The translations under genes and the position numbers were made by a program. Below the pieces are notes generated by a model. The model saw nothing but the letters and a program-made list of their open reading frames with translations. It was not told the DNA's origin and ran no database searches. Below, one piece after another: positions 10,413 through 22,423 of a stretch of DNA of 64,000 nt; position 1 is the stretch's first letter; the number at the start of each line of letters is the position of its first letter. The stretch is from Mya arenaria (taxonomy: Eukaryota > Mollusca > Bivalvia > Myida > Myidae): contig NC_069129.1 in NCBI RefSeq assembly GCF_026914265.1, positions 23,903,743 through 23,967,742 on the forward strand, in the 5' to 3' direction.

Positions 10413-13160
10413 GTCAAAAGTGACTGATTTCCATTTTTGAAAAAGGCAATAAAATGGCCGACATTTAAGCTGAAAAATAGATCCATATCAAAATGATTGT
10501 GTACAGTAGACATCGTCGTTTCATTGACTATTTTTTAGTTTTAAACTTTCATTTATGACATTTTTTTAAAAGCAAAACAAATAAACCTTGTTTATACTGA
10601 CCTCCAATATTTTAATTTCTAGTAAGAACAATGTATTGACATTTGCTTAATGAATTAATTAGTGAAGGTATGACAGTTTGAAAGAACTGAAAATCGATGA
10701 ACAGAAATGCCATTTTTTACAATGCATGGATAAATATGTTTAACAATTCTGAATGAAATATTCTCAATAAAACTGAATACTCGTAACAATATGAATACAA
10801 ACATGCTAGTGAACAGTGTGTTTTATAAAAGACAGGTACATATATCAAACACGTTTTTTACCTTAAAAGTGTTAAATGTCAGTAGAAATGAAGATCAAAT
10901 GCACAAACTAAAATAACTTTATGTATGCTGTACTTTTCACAATTTATTTAAGATATAAGTAATCAGCAAGCAGATACCTCTCAAATGATACCCAAAGCAT
11001 ATGGGTCAATTGCAGTATGTTTAGCTGAGGTATGAGAGAACTTGCTTATATGTGGATCGGTTTCCTGAAACAATGATAATGCAAATTATCTACCATCATA
11101 CAAAGCACATCAGCTAACATTTTGGTCAAAATAACGTAGAAGAAGGCTAAGTGGTTAAAACTGAGATATACAGAGGTATACACGCCATGCTAATCTACCT
11201 TCAAAATCTGCAAAAGTACATTTCTAAATGAAATATGTCAATACATATCATCACATTCATTCAAGATTAAATGCAGTTTATGTTATCACAACTCAAGTCG
11301 CATTTAGCATTTTATTTGTGTATAAAATAAAACAGTTTCAATCTGGATCATTGGCTTCCATTGTTTGGGTTTTTATGCGAAACAAAAATCCCCAAAGGAA
11401 GTATTTTCTTACTGTCAATTCCACTGTGAAGTTCGGATGATCAAACCCCAAGTTCAAAATCCGCCATGCATGCATTAGTCTGGAGACATCTTATACATGT
11501 ATCCACACTCCAGTGGGCGGATGTTATAGGGAACGATGGAAGAAAGTCCACATATGTCTGAAAGGGTCATTCATATTTAGTCGCTGGGGCAATACTAGTA
11601 CCATTAAAACAAACCAGATATACATTCATTCTCACAGCCATTGTATACATTTATGGTCGGAATGTAATCATAGTTTCTCCTTCCTTGTCACAAATACAAG
11701 TCCAAAAAATCTTCAGCTTAAACATGTCAAAGTTTTATATTCTCAATATATTGTATTGCCATTCAATTGTAATCTTCTGAGATGAGTTGACAGTAAATAA
11801 TGGATAATCGAAAATTAACGTTATTGTGGAAGATTTATGCTGGACTTTGTACATGGAGTTGCTTCTTAAAACATGTAGAATGCATTTAGTGTCACGAATG
11901 AACATTAAGAGCACCTGTAATTAACCACTACAAGTAAAGATTAGAACGAACTAAGAAATACATGGCTGTGTACCTAAATAATTCTAAATAATGTGTTCGC
12001 CGTAGGGTAAACTGGTGGAAATGTGGTCTTTCCAATTTGGCAAAATATTCATATGGTGTAAGCAATTGACCAAACTGAAAACATGTTGTGTTCGCAAATG
12101 GGCGAACATTTTAATGAAGCCTTTGTAGGAACAGGACATACACATATGTAAATAGCATAAATAATGGAAAAACATAATAGTTTATTTAAAAAATCAATCA
12201 AACAATAGTGTTGTAATATTATTTATGGTAACATTAAGTAAAGTCCATTATAAATAAAAATAAATAAAGAACATTTTTCAAAACGCACTGCAGCCAGAAT
12301 AATGGATCTTTTGCAATTCCAATTTTCTCAATGAGATATGAAGTTTGAAGTCGTTACCTCGAAGACTTTTTGAGTTGTGCTCCGGACAAGATTGCCCAGA
12401 CGTACACACGAACACACGCCTACTAGTATTAATCCCATAAGCCTTTCTACCGGGGAAGGCAGTCTGGCACTAACGTAGTTCCTGAAAGTATGCTTTTAAC
12501 CAAAACCCAGTCTAGATTAATATGACGGCGTTTTTTATTTTTTATTTAATGTTAACATTGAAAATAGCAAAACATACGAAGCTGCAAACTTGTACTTTCT
12601 GAAATATGGTACAATGTGCTTATATTTCGACATTAGGAAAACAAGGTATTTTTTTAATTCTAGAACATAACTTGCTGCATATTAATTTCTATTAAATAAA
12701 ATTTTGAAAATTCAAGACATTCGGATAAACTTAATCCGGAATTTTCAAGCTTACAGCAATAGTGTTTACTTTTAAAAAGAATGGGATTAGTGGAAAACTG
12801 TATTGGAAACACACAGTTGTGTGCTATTTTCCGACTTGGCATATTCTCAAAAACTATATTGCATTTGAAAGTAGGTTAACTTATTGTCGTCAAGCTTGAA
12901 TCTGACAGGAATACAGCTAAAGTGTAGGTAAAGTTTACGAAAATATATAGTACCTTTCAAAAGAAAAACGGCTAAGTTCACTATGTATTGAGCTCTTAAA
13001 ATAAATAAGTTGATTCAAAATGGTGATTTGTATAAAAATACCACTAACAAATGATCAACACTCGGTGCAATTTATGAAATTCCACAGCAAATAAGTTTGA
13101 AAACCATAAACGGAAAGAAAAAAACCGTCTGAAAATATCAAGTGCCCTGTGAACTTTGAG
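10413..13160. other. Long AT-rich spacer
   Basis: No exon with convincing splice sites or domain was found. Near 12330-12420 there is a fragment with GAAGTTTGAAGTCGTTACC and TGCTCCGGACAAGATTG, which resembles the end of the array-type element at 26.7-27.4 kb. The remainder appears unique and non-coding. Confidence 0.5.
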
Positions 13161-13309
13161 TCAAATGTTTGTGCAAAAACTACACTTTTCTACTTAAACT
13201 TCATCATCAAAGCGCTTATAAAGTCTTCTTTATCTTCATAACCTCTATCATTCAGCCCATTTGCATAATGATATTCGTCCGTATCGAATTCATTACACTA
13301 GGCTTCCAC

Positions 13310-13546
13310 TTAATAGTCATCATCATAGCCTCTGTTGGAGTCATCCATATCGTCATAGTCTCGATCATCTTCTAAATCTGCATTAAATGTATCACTTGCA
13401 TCGTAGTCATCATTGTTGTTTTCCACACTTAACTCATCCTCACAGCCTGCGTTTAAGTCCTCAAAATCTGCATAGTCTCGATCATCTACTACATCTTCAT
13501 TACAGTTATCATTCGCATCGTAGTCATCATTGTTGTTTTCCACACT
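13310..13546 (-). pseudogene. Acidic-repeat sequence stranded behind a premature stop
   Basis: This is the in-frame continuation of the HEPN gene's last exon after the TAA at 13547-13549. It holds about two more acidic units and ends GYDDDY-stop. Past that TAA the frame still reads acidic and aromatic residues to about 13195, broken by a TAG, and resembles the same part of the 7.5-kb copy. The original protein therefore probably had a longer tail. Confidence 0.7.
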
Positions 13547-13900
13547 TTACTCATCCTCACAGCCTGCGTTTAAGTCCTCAAAATCTGCATAGTCTCGATC
13601 ATCTACTACATCTTCATTACAGTTATCATTCGCATCGTAGTCATCATTGTTGTTTTCCACACTTAACTCATCCTCACATCCTGCGTTTAAGTCTTCAAAA
13701 TCTGCATAGTCTCGATCATCTTCTACATCATCATTATAGTTATCGTTCGCATCGTAGTCATCATTGTTGTTTTCCACACTTAACTCATCATCACAGCCTT
13801 CGTTTAAGTCCTCAAAATCTGCATAGTCTCGATCATCCATTACATCTTCATCATAGTTATCGTCCGCACCGTAGTCATCATAGAAGTTTTCATCATTAAA
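13310..13900 (-). repeat. 117-bp coding tandem repeat, about 5 units
   Basis: The marker CATAGTCTCG recurs at 13354, 13471, 13588, 13705 and 13822, exactly 117 bp apart each time. On the minus strand each unit encodes 39 residues rich in Asp, Glu and Asn (landmarks DDRDYADFEDLN, GCEDELSVENNNDDYDAN). The units belong to the last exon of the HEPN gene. The exact period and near identity point to recent expansion by unequal exchange. Confidence 0.95.
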
Positions 13901-13941
13901 CTTACAATCACAGCACTCCTTATATAACCAAATGGTCTTCT
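13547..13941 (-). CDS. HEPN gene, exon 4: acidic repeat tail
   Basis: Last coding exon of the gene that starts at 17329. The acceptor is TTTCATTTTCACAG just above 13941. The exon opens with two bases that complete the codon begun by exon 3 (G + AG = Glu), then KTIWLYKECCDCKF, and runs into an acidic tail of 39-residue repeats. The frame ends at TAA 13547-13549 after GCEDE, giving 130 residues. The other units have TTA (Leu) at this position, so the stop is one base change away from the repeat consensus. The role of the tail is unknown; such tails are often disordered and bind basic partners. No domain beyond the repeats is seen. Confidence 0.75.
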
Positions 13942-14126
13942 CTGTGAAAATGAAATAAGTGTATTTTATTCATCACTTCTGCCGAATTCTATGATTTTAT
14001 TGTTCAATCTGACAAAATCTTCACGCGGTTGATATTGGTGAAAAGGTAAATTTGTTTAAATATATTATGTTTGAGAGGTATATTAAAGTTTTACATCGTG
14101 TAACAATTCGCTTTATAGCATCATAC

Positions 14127-14238
14127 CTCGGAGGCTTTCAATTTCTGGAGGAACTTGGCCGAGACTCTTTTTCTTCAGGTCTTCGATATCAGCTTTCACG
14201 CTGTTCAGTCCACATGACTGGCCAAGAACAACCATCGA
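14127..14238 (-). CDS. HEPN gene, exon 3
   Basis: A 112-bp exon bounded by the acceptor TTCTTATCAG and the donor GAG|GTATGA. It encodes SMVVLGQSCGLNSVKADIED and on to PPEIESLR. In DZIP3-type HEPN proteins the segment after the RN-H motif similarly has a W-x-x-L...LG stretch and an 'I-x-x-L-K' element, which this exon supplies (VLG, ADIEDLKKKSL). It starts in phase 0 and ends with one spare base, matching exons 2 and 4. Confidence 0.75.
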
Positions 14239-14362
14239 CTGATAAGAACATAGAAATATGACAAATGGATTGGTAATGCTGGTATCCGACACACAACATA
14301 TAAATGTTATATGCATGGCGACCCCATACGATTTTGGTATCATTTGACGGGATTCTGTGTGC

Positions 14363-14375
14363 AGAGAGAGAGAGA

Positions 14376-14408
<33 letters not shown>
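14363..14408 (+). repeat. GA microsatellite in HEPN intron 2
   Basis: An almost uninterrupted (GA)n tract inside the intron between exons 2 and 3 (14239-14894). Confidence 0.9.
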
Positions 14409-14413
<5 letters not shown>

Positions 14414-14894
14414 TTACCGAATACAATTTAACAAAGCATGCAAAATATGGTATTTACCACCGATTTTCTTTGAAATAAAGAGCAAATACAAACTGAAATA
14501 ACATTATGTATAATGTACTTTCGGCCATTTGTTCTACATATTAGAAATCCGTAAGCAAGTGCTTTCAAATCATACCAAATAGTTTGGGGGTAACCTGTCG
14601 ATTTATGGAACTTTCGGAGAACTAGCTTACTTTATGGTTATATTTCTTAACTAAAAATTATAGGACTGACAGTATGATCGGTACACATTATATGTAATTA
14701 TACATTCACGCATTGGTTGTTAATACCAACCTTCAAATGGTGGCACACAACACTTCCTTTATACAGACAACTACAACGGCCACATCCAAACACCATGGCC
14801 GGTCATAAACAAAACAACAATAACATCTTATAAGAAAGAACAACATTCGTACAAACAATAAATAGCCATGACGTTGACTATTTACTAAACTTAC

Positions 14895-14963
14895 ACTTTC
14901 CAGCAGACTCCAATCATCTTCGAACTCTTTTTGGTCCAGACTAGCAACATGCTTATGCTGCAT
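14895..14963 (-). CDS. HEPN gene, exon 2: carries the His of R-X4-H
   Basis: A 69-bp exon, 23 codons, phase 0 at both ends. The acceptor is GTTAACATTTCAG and the donor AGT|GTAAGT is close to consensus. It encodes MQHKHVASLDQKEFEDDW and then SLLES. Joined to exon 1 it gives R-N-K-M-Q-H, an R-X4-H arrangement, followed by a DxxEFxxxW stretch typical after the motif in DZIP3-type HEPN domains. An in-frame ATG also lies just upstream (MMLTFQ), so an internal start is a less likely alternative. Confidence 0.75.
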
Positions 14964-15949
14964 CTGAAATGTTAACATCATGGAAATGCGTGTGTTAACA
15001 TATTAAATATTTAATGAATCCAATTTAACTGCACATACCGTTAGTGTATGTAAATGTATGCATATAAGTTCAGCAGTAGCTCAAACTACATCCATGATGC
15101 AAACAGCAGTTACTGTTTGAATGCAAGCGTTCATTGGCAGAAATGGTAAGTGCATCACCTCCCGAAGATACGGCCTAATAGTATTCAAGATCATTAAGGG
15201 TTTATATCAATTTACAATTTGTGACAGGATTAGAAAATTACCTAAGTATATTTTGTTTTGATATACAGCACGATTTGTCGAAAAGTAATTCCGAAAGAAT
15301 GTTATATGGGTTCACATGAAAACACATTTAAACTGACAGCTTTGAACATGAAATTGTGTGTCGATGTCTTGTTTTTCTCTGTTGATAAGGTAAACAAACA
15401 TTTTCGTACTCGTACAGCTTTGCGTATTTTGGGACTTTTGTGGAGAAAATATGCGTGGCATTCTTGAATAATACAGTTTATGTTTATGTAACTTTTACAG
15501 AACATTGAATGCACTTTTTGTAGAAGTGTACTGTATGTTTTATTTGTCTCGCGTTGTTAAGCTATCGAACAAAGTAAAAACTGAACTTTGAATCTGTGTT
15601 TTATTGTCAGTGTCACAATGTATATATCATCAGTTTTGTTGACCATGTGTGTTCGATCATCCCCATGTATATAAAAAGTTGTTTAACTAAATACCCTACT
15701 CTGTCAATAAGCACAGATAAAACCTGTTTGATAAACTCATTTTCCAATATTAAGCTAAGGTTCGAAAGTATGGGGACTACAAAATAGTATACAATGAGAA
15801 AGAGTACACCTGAATTTTTGTAACGTTTTATTATGTGTTAGAACACAGACTCAAAACAATTTTGTATATGGCGAGCTTGGTAGAACAACATTGTTAGCTA
15901 TTTTTTACAAGTGAAAACATTATTGGATGAAAATTATTCAAATGGAGAC

Positions 15950-16570
15950 TATTAGATACGTTGGGATAGTGTATGATCAGATGTATTGTGATTTAGATGA
16001 TAATCCAAATTTTAAATCATGGGCTTTTTGGTAAGGCATTTTCTCCAAACCTTAGGCTTTAATCATGGAGATGTTAACTTATTTATGTCTGCAGTCATAC
16101 ATAGAATAACTGATATATTTATACAAAACGTGGATATCCCAGTTTAATGATTCTACTAGAGCTAGATCATACATATTGTTTGCTGATTTAAAACTTTAAA
16201 ATCTTATTTGTCAAATGTTAATATAGTAAAATATAGGACTGCATTAACTAGAATAAGAGTATCTGCACATATATTAGAAATAGAAACTGGTAGATGGCAC
16301 AAACCAGTAGCAATACCACACTGTGATAGAAAACGTCTTGCATGTAATTTACTTGAAGATGAATTTCATTTTATTCTTGAATGTCAACTGTCTAGATAAC
16401 TAAGAAAACAATACTTGAAAACATATTCCTATACTTCACCAAATATACATGCACCTAAATTTATTGCATTATTTAAGTCGCAAAATGTAACTGTAAACAG
16501 AAACCTTGCCATTAATGTGTATAAGGCAATGGAATTAAAAGAAAGATATTTATTGTATTACGGGTAATTT
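15950..16570 (+). mobile_element. LINE 3' fragment inside HEPN intron 1
   Basis: The plus-strand frame near 16226-16399 reads YRTALTRIRVSAHILEIETG, then RLACNLLEDEFHFILECQL. After a stop it continues with LRKQYL, PKFIALF and AMELKERYLLYYG. The pattern of a late EDE-HF-x3-C block followed by a conserved tail is typical of the C-terminus of non-LTR retrotransposon polyproteins. Only the last 200 or so codons remain, with at least one internal stop, so it is dead. It lies in antisense orientation to the host gene. Confidence 0.65.
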
Positions 16571-16927
16571 TATTTGTTAACATTAACTATTTCACGCTTA
16601 AATTTAACTTTATTGATGATATATCATTTGGTCACATGCTTTGATGTATTTATAATTGTGATCAGTTGCTTATTTGAATGTATTTGACCTTGACTATGTT
16701 TAGAAACATGTCTCGTAATTATATTATGTATACGCATGGGCATCTTTGTATTTGGGAAAAAAAACTGTATATTTATAAATTGCTATGTTTGTTATACAAT
16801 TAAATTTTAGGGAACAACTAATAAATTAAGATATTATATTGATAATCTCGTGGAGCTACACATTATTATTTAAGTAGAAACACCATACTTATTCAAATAT
16901 ATTGAATGCACTTAGTGCAAGTTTTAC

Positions 16928-17329
16928 CTTGTTTCGGAGATTCCTTATCCGAACGATGTTTGCAATTTCAGGATGCATGTTCTTAAATATTTTGTTGTTA
17001 TCCTTCTCCTTCCAAATAGGATGCAGTGGCTGCAAGTTGCATAAGTTTCTAAGCAGAACAATTAGCAGACTAACGTCAAACATTTTTGAGTCTGGATTAG
17101 GATGAATTAGACGATATTGGTCACTTGTGATTATATCATTTTTCTGCAATTTATCAATCACACGTTTGTGTTTTTTCAGTTCATTGAGCAGATTGTTCGG
17201 GGTTGCAATAGAGTCAAACTTGGCCCTGAGGACGTCACCAGCCTTCATGACAAGAAGGTGGAGGCGCAGGTAGTGCTGCTCATTCTGGGTATTCACGTCC
17301 ACCGACCCCGGCGCCATTGCAGCCGCCAT
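16928..17329 (-). CDS. HEPN-domain protein (DZIP3 type) with acidic repeat tail, exon 1
   Basis: First exon of a four-exon gene (17329-16928, 14963-14895, 14238-14127, 13941-13547) predicted to encode about 325 residues. It starts MAAAMAPG. The domain spans about residues 17-165 of the spliced product. Landmarks are YLRLHLLVMKAGDVL (20-34), the block SKMFDVSLLIVLLRNLC (81-97) that is the best-kept part of DZIP3-type HEPN domains, and RIRNLRNK at the exon end (127-134). The donor AAG|GTAAAA cuts after Arg132-Asn133, and His137 comes from exon 2. HEPN domains with an R-X4-6-H motif are often RNases in defence and RNA regulation; in animals the DZIP3 type is linked to ubiquitin ligases and innate immunity. 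Whether this one is catalytic is unknown. No TIR, death or RING domain was found nearby. Confidence 0.8.
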
Positions 17330-19860
17330 TCTGAAGCATTACAAACCGATCACTGTACCATAGTCATTGTGAAATATAACACAGACAAAACACAGCCCCT
17401 CAACTGCTACTTTATACAACTATGTAATTTTGGCAATATGCTTTTTCATATTTCAATAAAAGAAATGACACTGATGCCGGTGTACCTTTGCACTTTGACA
17501 AAACAAAACACCTAATTTGGTGAGAAAACTTGTTGGACTGACCGTTCCAAGGCGGGTATCATTTAATGGAACAACACTTTTGATGAAGTTGTGGTTTGTT
17601 TGTGGTGTTTGTATTGGGAATGTGGTGTTAAAATCAGCATTTCCTGCATGGGTTTACCTTCTCGGAGCCCTGACATCAATATTATCGAAAATATGTGACA
17701 TACAATCAAAATCAAACTTGAAAAGAAGAAACATATGATCAAATAAAAACAACACCTCATTCATAAAATTAAGAAAATTTTGTATGATCTCCTATTGCAC
17801 TATATACAAAGCCTGTATGCCTCCGTTCCATGAATAATTCGACAAACGATAGTCAGCAGAGGCCTTGTTACCAAATATGTATGCCCGTTGTGGTTCAATA
17901 AGCTTTGATGTTTTACTATTGCATTTCATAAATTTTTATAACATTTCCTTTAAAAAGTCACGTATCGTGCTTTATAGTAATTTACTAACTACAGTCTAGT
18001 GACAAAAAGAGAACGAAACTAACCTTTTAAATGGTAATTTATAAACTCCTTGACTTCCTCATTGTCTAAAAATATATATTTAGGATTTTCAGAAACTCCA
18101 ACTTTCGTTTCACTGATAATAGGAGATAACGTATGCAGGGTGAAGTCTTGTCTGAACTTGAATGATCTCCTCTTATACCTAACAAACGAGTTTTGTTACT
18201 GCTAGGCCATTTCCTTTTTACATTTTGTTTACATGCACCGCCGACCGTCAATTCCGTTAAAATAAAATTGAAATAAAACGGATTCTAAAAGGTTTTATTT
18301 TTAATTTATTCGCCGACCAGTGAAATTCGAGCAAAATACCAGTATGTGGTTGCGCCATTCTGAATATGCATATGTAGTTCCCACGACAATGTATTGTGTG
18401 GTATCTTTCGCCATGTTAAACAAACATTAATCGAAGAGAAAATACAGTAAAACTTCGATCGCATGTAGTGTTCAACCGTACGAGGGCACATCAATTAAGT
18501 TGCACCTTAGCAACAATAAATTTAAAATGGAAATCTTCACTGGTTCGAATGAGCGAAAACTAGCATAGGTCTCCTCATTTTGACGTCACAATTTTTTTGA
18601 TTCATTATCATATTGTCCTATTTGGTCACATAGTCACGTGATAAATGATACGTGAGCCGGCCCCGAGAAAAGAAAACACATGGCCCGGATATAGTAAATT
18701 TTAAACTACATAAATTCACATAATTTCGACGTCTGTGTTTAGGCTTTGAGGTCATAAATGGTTGCAATAAATGTTGATGCCGGTAATCAAATGCTATATA
18801 AGGTAGTTTTCAATTATTTCAATCGCTTAACATATAGACAAATACTATTTTTGTGAAACAATTTGACCCAATTTCAAAATGTTACGGTGCCCTGTCACTA
18901 GATGTACTTTCGGTTTCGTTATAAGCCGTAAACGCGGTTTGTGGGGTTATTCATGAGCATTTTTTGTATTAAACATGAAAAAAGTTATATTGTAATGTGT
19001 AGAGGTTACGATTGTTGTTCAGAACGAATGATATTCCCAACGTAATTCGGTTAAGCTGAAATAGGGTTCACATGGGTGTATTCATTTCCATAAGGCGTGA
19101 GACCACAGTTATTTTTACTATATGTTTCATATAGACACTAACCTGGCTTTTGACTTTATACACACCCCAATTGAAAAACAAGGACATGGCATCTCTAGAA
19201 CAATTCAAGACACAAAATATAATCACAAGAAAACACCATGTTGACCATTGACCCGACTGTCAAAATTGAGTTCAAATACATAACCCTTCCGCCAGGGAGT
19301 CAATCGGCTACAAACAACTAATTTTCAGACTTCCACAAGCTATGATTTTTCCAATATTTACATTGAAAACTATCAATTTCTGCAAAAGAGTGTCAAATTC
19401 AGTCAAGTTCTCTGCAAAAAGAACATTTTTTGCTTCTTTTTCATTCAATTTTAATAAAATATTGATACTTGAACACAAGCACTCTTTTTTTCTGTATTCA
19501 CATCCGGATCTTGGTCAACTGGGGGCAGATAACTGTGGTCTTGAGCCATAAAGTAACGAAACAATATAGTAAGAGTAACTTAAGCAATATGAACTAAGGC
19601 GCTGCCTCTACGGGCTTGAAGTGCTATTGCCGGACACTAAGTTTACTTAATGACTAAGTGAAACATACTAGGAGTAAAAGGGAAACGTTTTATTGTATAT
19701 GGTAATAAAACATTTTAAATAACAAGCAGTTTTGTTGCTGTTAACAATTTATTTTGTGTATACGCAACAATCTTCAATAATAGTGTATACATTATATATA
19801 ATGCATTAGTTTATATTTTATGTGAAGTTTAGAGTTATTTTTCTTAATTAACTTAAATAA
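17330..19860. other. Spacer upstream of the HEPN gene
   Basis: Includes the likely promoter of the HEPN gene next to 17330, although no clear TATA box was recognised. Short frames such as 17517-17738 and 18066-18251 show no domain or splice support. The rest appears non-coding. Confidence 0.45.
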
Positions 19861-19915
19861 AGCTACTATGCATTTGAGATCAAGTACACAAACGCATTTG
19901 AGGAATATGTTACAA

Positions 19916-20387
19916 AAAACAACAACAAAAAAACAAGAGCTGTCACAGAGACAGCGCGCTGGACTATTCCGCCGCTTTTCGGTGTATGGATTGAAAAGTT
20001 TTGGAGAAACATGCATTGATCACTGTTATATTAGATTTCAATGCAATACATGATGTGCTGAGATATTTACATAAATTGAATGGGAAAATATTTGAGGTGG
20101 TACGCAAACTTTAACATAAATTGTAAGTTGAAAAAGGGGCATAATTTTGTGTCAAATGCTCGATAGAGTTACCTCCTCCTGTGTACAGGTTTTGGGCATA
20201 ATGGTGAACAAGCGTGCAAAGTTCAAAGCCAGATGTCAATGGACTTTGAAAATATTTGAGTTGGTACGCAAACTTACACGTAAAGTCTAAGTAAAAAAGG
20301 GGCATAATTCTGTCAAAATGCTCGATACAGTGACCTCCTGTGTACAGGTTGGGAGCATGATGGTGAACAAGCATTTTCAGTGAAAAG
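19916..20387 (+). repeat. Interspersed repeat with a duplicated unit of about 180 bp
   Basis: Starts ACAAGAGCTGTCACAGAGAC. Two tandem copies follow, each with AATATTTGAG, GGTACGCAAACTT, AAAGGGGCATAATT, CTCGATA and TGTGTACAGGTT. A third partial copy resumes at 21411-21490, so the array-type element at 20388-21410 interrupts it. Confidence 0.7.
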
Positions 20388-21410
20388 ATATCCCCCGCCA
20401 ACGATGGCTTGTTTGTGCTTGAAGGTTAAAAAAAATCTCAGAAAGAATAAGATAAGCACATTGGTTTATCCCTTTCCGAGCCAAATTATAAAATATCGAC
20501 CGGGACAACTTTATGATAATTTTTTTTAACGAAATAAATCAGAGGGATGATTAAATAAAAATGTCTTTTCCGAAACTGCTCACTCAGAAACATCAATCAT
20601 TGCAAAATAGTACTCAATAGTTGAGATAAAAATGTAGCCGTAGAAATTCACCAAACAAGTTCATTGCAGAATGTTGGTTCATATAACATTCAAGTTTCAT
20701 TAAATTCTAGCAGCTAGTTACTGAGAAACGGCTCCAAACAATGATTTTTTAATAAATCAAGGGCAATAACTCTAAGGAAAATTGACCAATCCAAAAGAAA
20801 AATAGACAGGCATCATCACAGTATGTTGGTTCTTATTTATTCCAAGTGTCATGAAATTCTACCAGCTAGTTGCATAGAAAAGGCTGCAAACATGGATCTT
20901 TTAATAAATCAAGGGCAAATAACTCATATAGAAATTACACAATCCAAAATATAAATAAACAGGCATCATCGCAGTATGTTGGTTCATATTTATTTCAAGT
21001 TTCAAGAATTTCTACCAACTAGTTACTGAGAAATGGCTGTAAATGAGAGTTTTTAAAAAAATCAAGGGCAATAACTCCAAGTACAATTGACCAATCCAAA
21101 AAAAAAATGAACAGGCATCATCCCAGTATAGTAATTCATATTTATTTTAAGTTTCATGAAATTCTGCCAGCTAGTGACTGAGAAATGGCCGTGAATGTGC
21201 ATTTTTAAAAAAAAATCAAGGGCAATAACTCCAAGGACAATTGACCAATCAAATTTTTTTGGACGGGCATCATTCCAGTATAATGGTTCATATTTATTTT
21301 AAGTTTCATGAAATTCTACCGGCTAGTTACTGAGAAAACGCAGGTGACGGACGGATGGAAGGACAACGCCATTTCAATATCCCCCTCCCTATTTCATAGG
21401 CGGGGGATAA
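20388..21410 (+). mobile_element. Array-type element, period about 153 bp
   Basis: Bounded by the inverted motifs TATCCCCCGCC (20388) and GGCGGGGGATA (about 21400). Inside are tandem units marked by CAAGGGCAATAACTC at 20758, 20910, 21063 and 21217 (spacing 152-154 bp), each with a TCATGAAATTCTACCAGCTA landmark. The last unit is followed by a GACGGACGGA-type motif. The design (terminal inverted repeats around a satellite core) resembles the bivalve 'pearl' and Helentron-related elements. Confidence 0.7.
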
Positions 21411-21499
21411 CAAACGTGCGAAGTTTCAAAACAGTATGTCAATGGACTTTGAAAATATTTGAGGTGGTACGCAAACTTTAACATAAGTGGTAATGCTGA

Positions 21500-22400
21500 C
21501 GCTGACACTCGGGTGACTAAGATAGCTGTCCTTATTCTTCGAATAGTCAATCTAAAAATGATCACATATCAATAATGTTGCACTAAAGTATATAACAAGC
21601 AGGGGTAATTATAATTTTAACTAGAATTGAATGGGCAAAAATCTATTTAAATATGATGGTAAAAATGGCAAAACATTTAATCAATTACTAATAATTATGA
21701 TTGTATATGAACAATATGTAGCCAAGCAGCTCTGGAAAATTGTCTGCAAAATATCTCAGTGAGAATAGAGAATATATTCTTATTTGTTTGTTACAAAAAC
21801 ATACACCAAACCCCCACCCAAAATGTTGCAAAATGTTAATTATGAACTAATGTGTTGTTTAGATTTTAAGGGCAAATACAATTCTGCTTTAATTACAGAA
21901 TTATCTAAACGATGCTTTCAATAAATTTTAAAATAATTTGTGTTTGCAATGACAAATCTGACAAACATCATGTCTAATGATCAAAATTATCTAAATTACA
22001 ATTAATTAATATTGTAAACAGCTTTGCTAAAATCATGTATACACCAAAAGACCTGTGACAGTTAAATATGCAGCAATACATGTATTTTTTTACAGATCAC
22101 CAACAGTGACCTTTTTGTCTTGCTTTTTGATAAAAAGGTTGTTGTTTTTTACATCTGGTGGGAAATAAAATTGTATGAATAAATAAATGTTAAAATTTTC
22201 TAACTTTTAAAGGCCCAATCTGTTATGACCTCTTATGAGGTTTATTCTAAATGAAGCATGAACATAGTCAAAACCAATTGTTCATATCATGGGACTTTCA
22301 AGACCCAGTGTATTAAAGATTAAACTTATCAAGGTGTAATTACAAACAAATGACTTCTAACCCTCACATAATGTTTAACCCACAGGGTGATCTAAAAAGA
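21500..22400. other. AT-rich spacer
   Basis: No coding frame of interest, no tandem unit and no inverted end was recognised. Confidence 0.5.
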
Positions 22401-22423
22401 AACAAGAGATGTTTGTCAAACAT

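Noticed and set aside
13387..13899. His/Ser-rich plus-strand frame of 170 residues
   Set aside because: Antisense of the 117-bp acidic repeats; the minus frame has splice phase continuity with the HEPN exons.
16902..17515. Two plus-strand frames over HEPN exon 1
   Set aside because: Antisense shadows without any domain; the minus frame carries the HEPN blocks.
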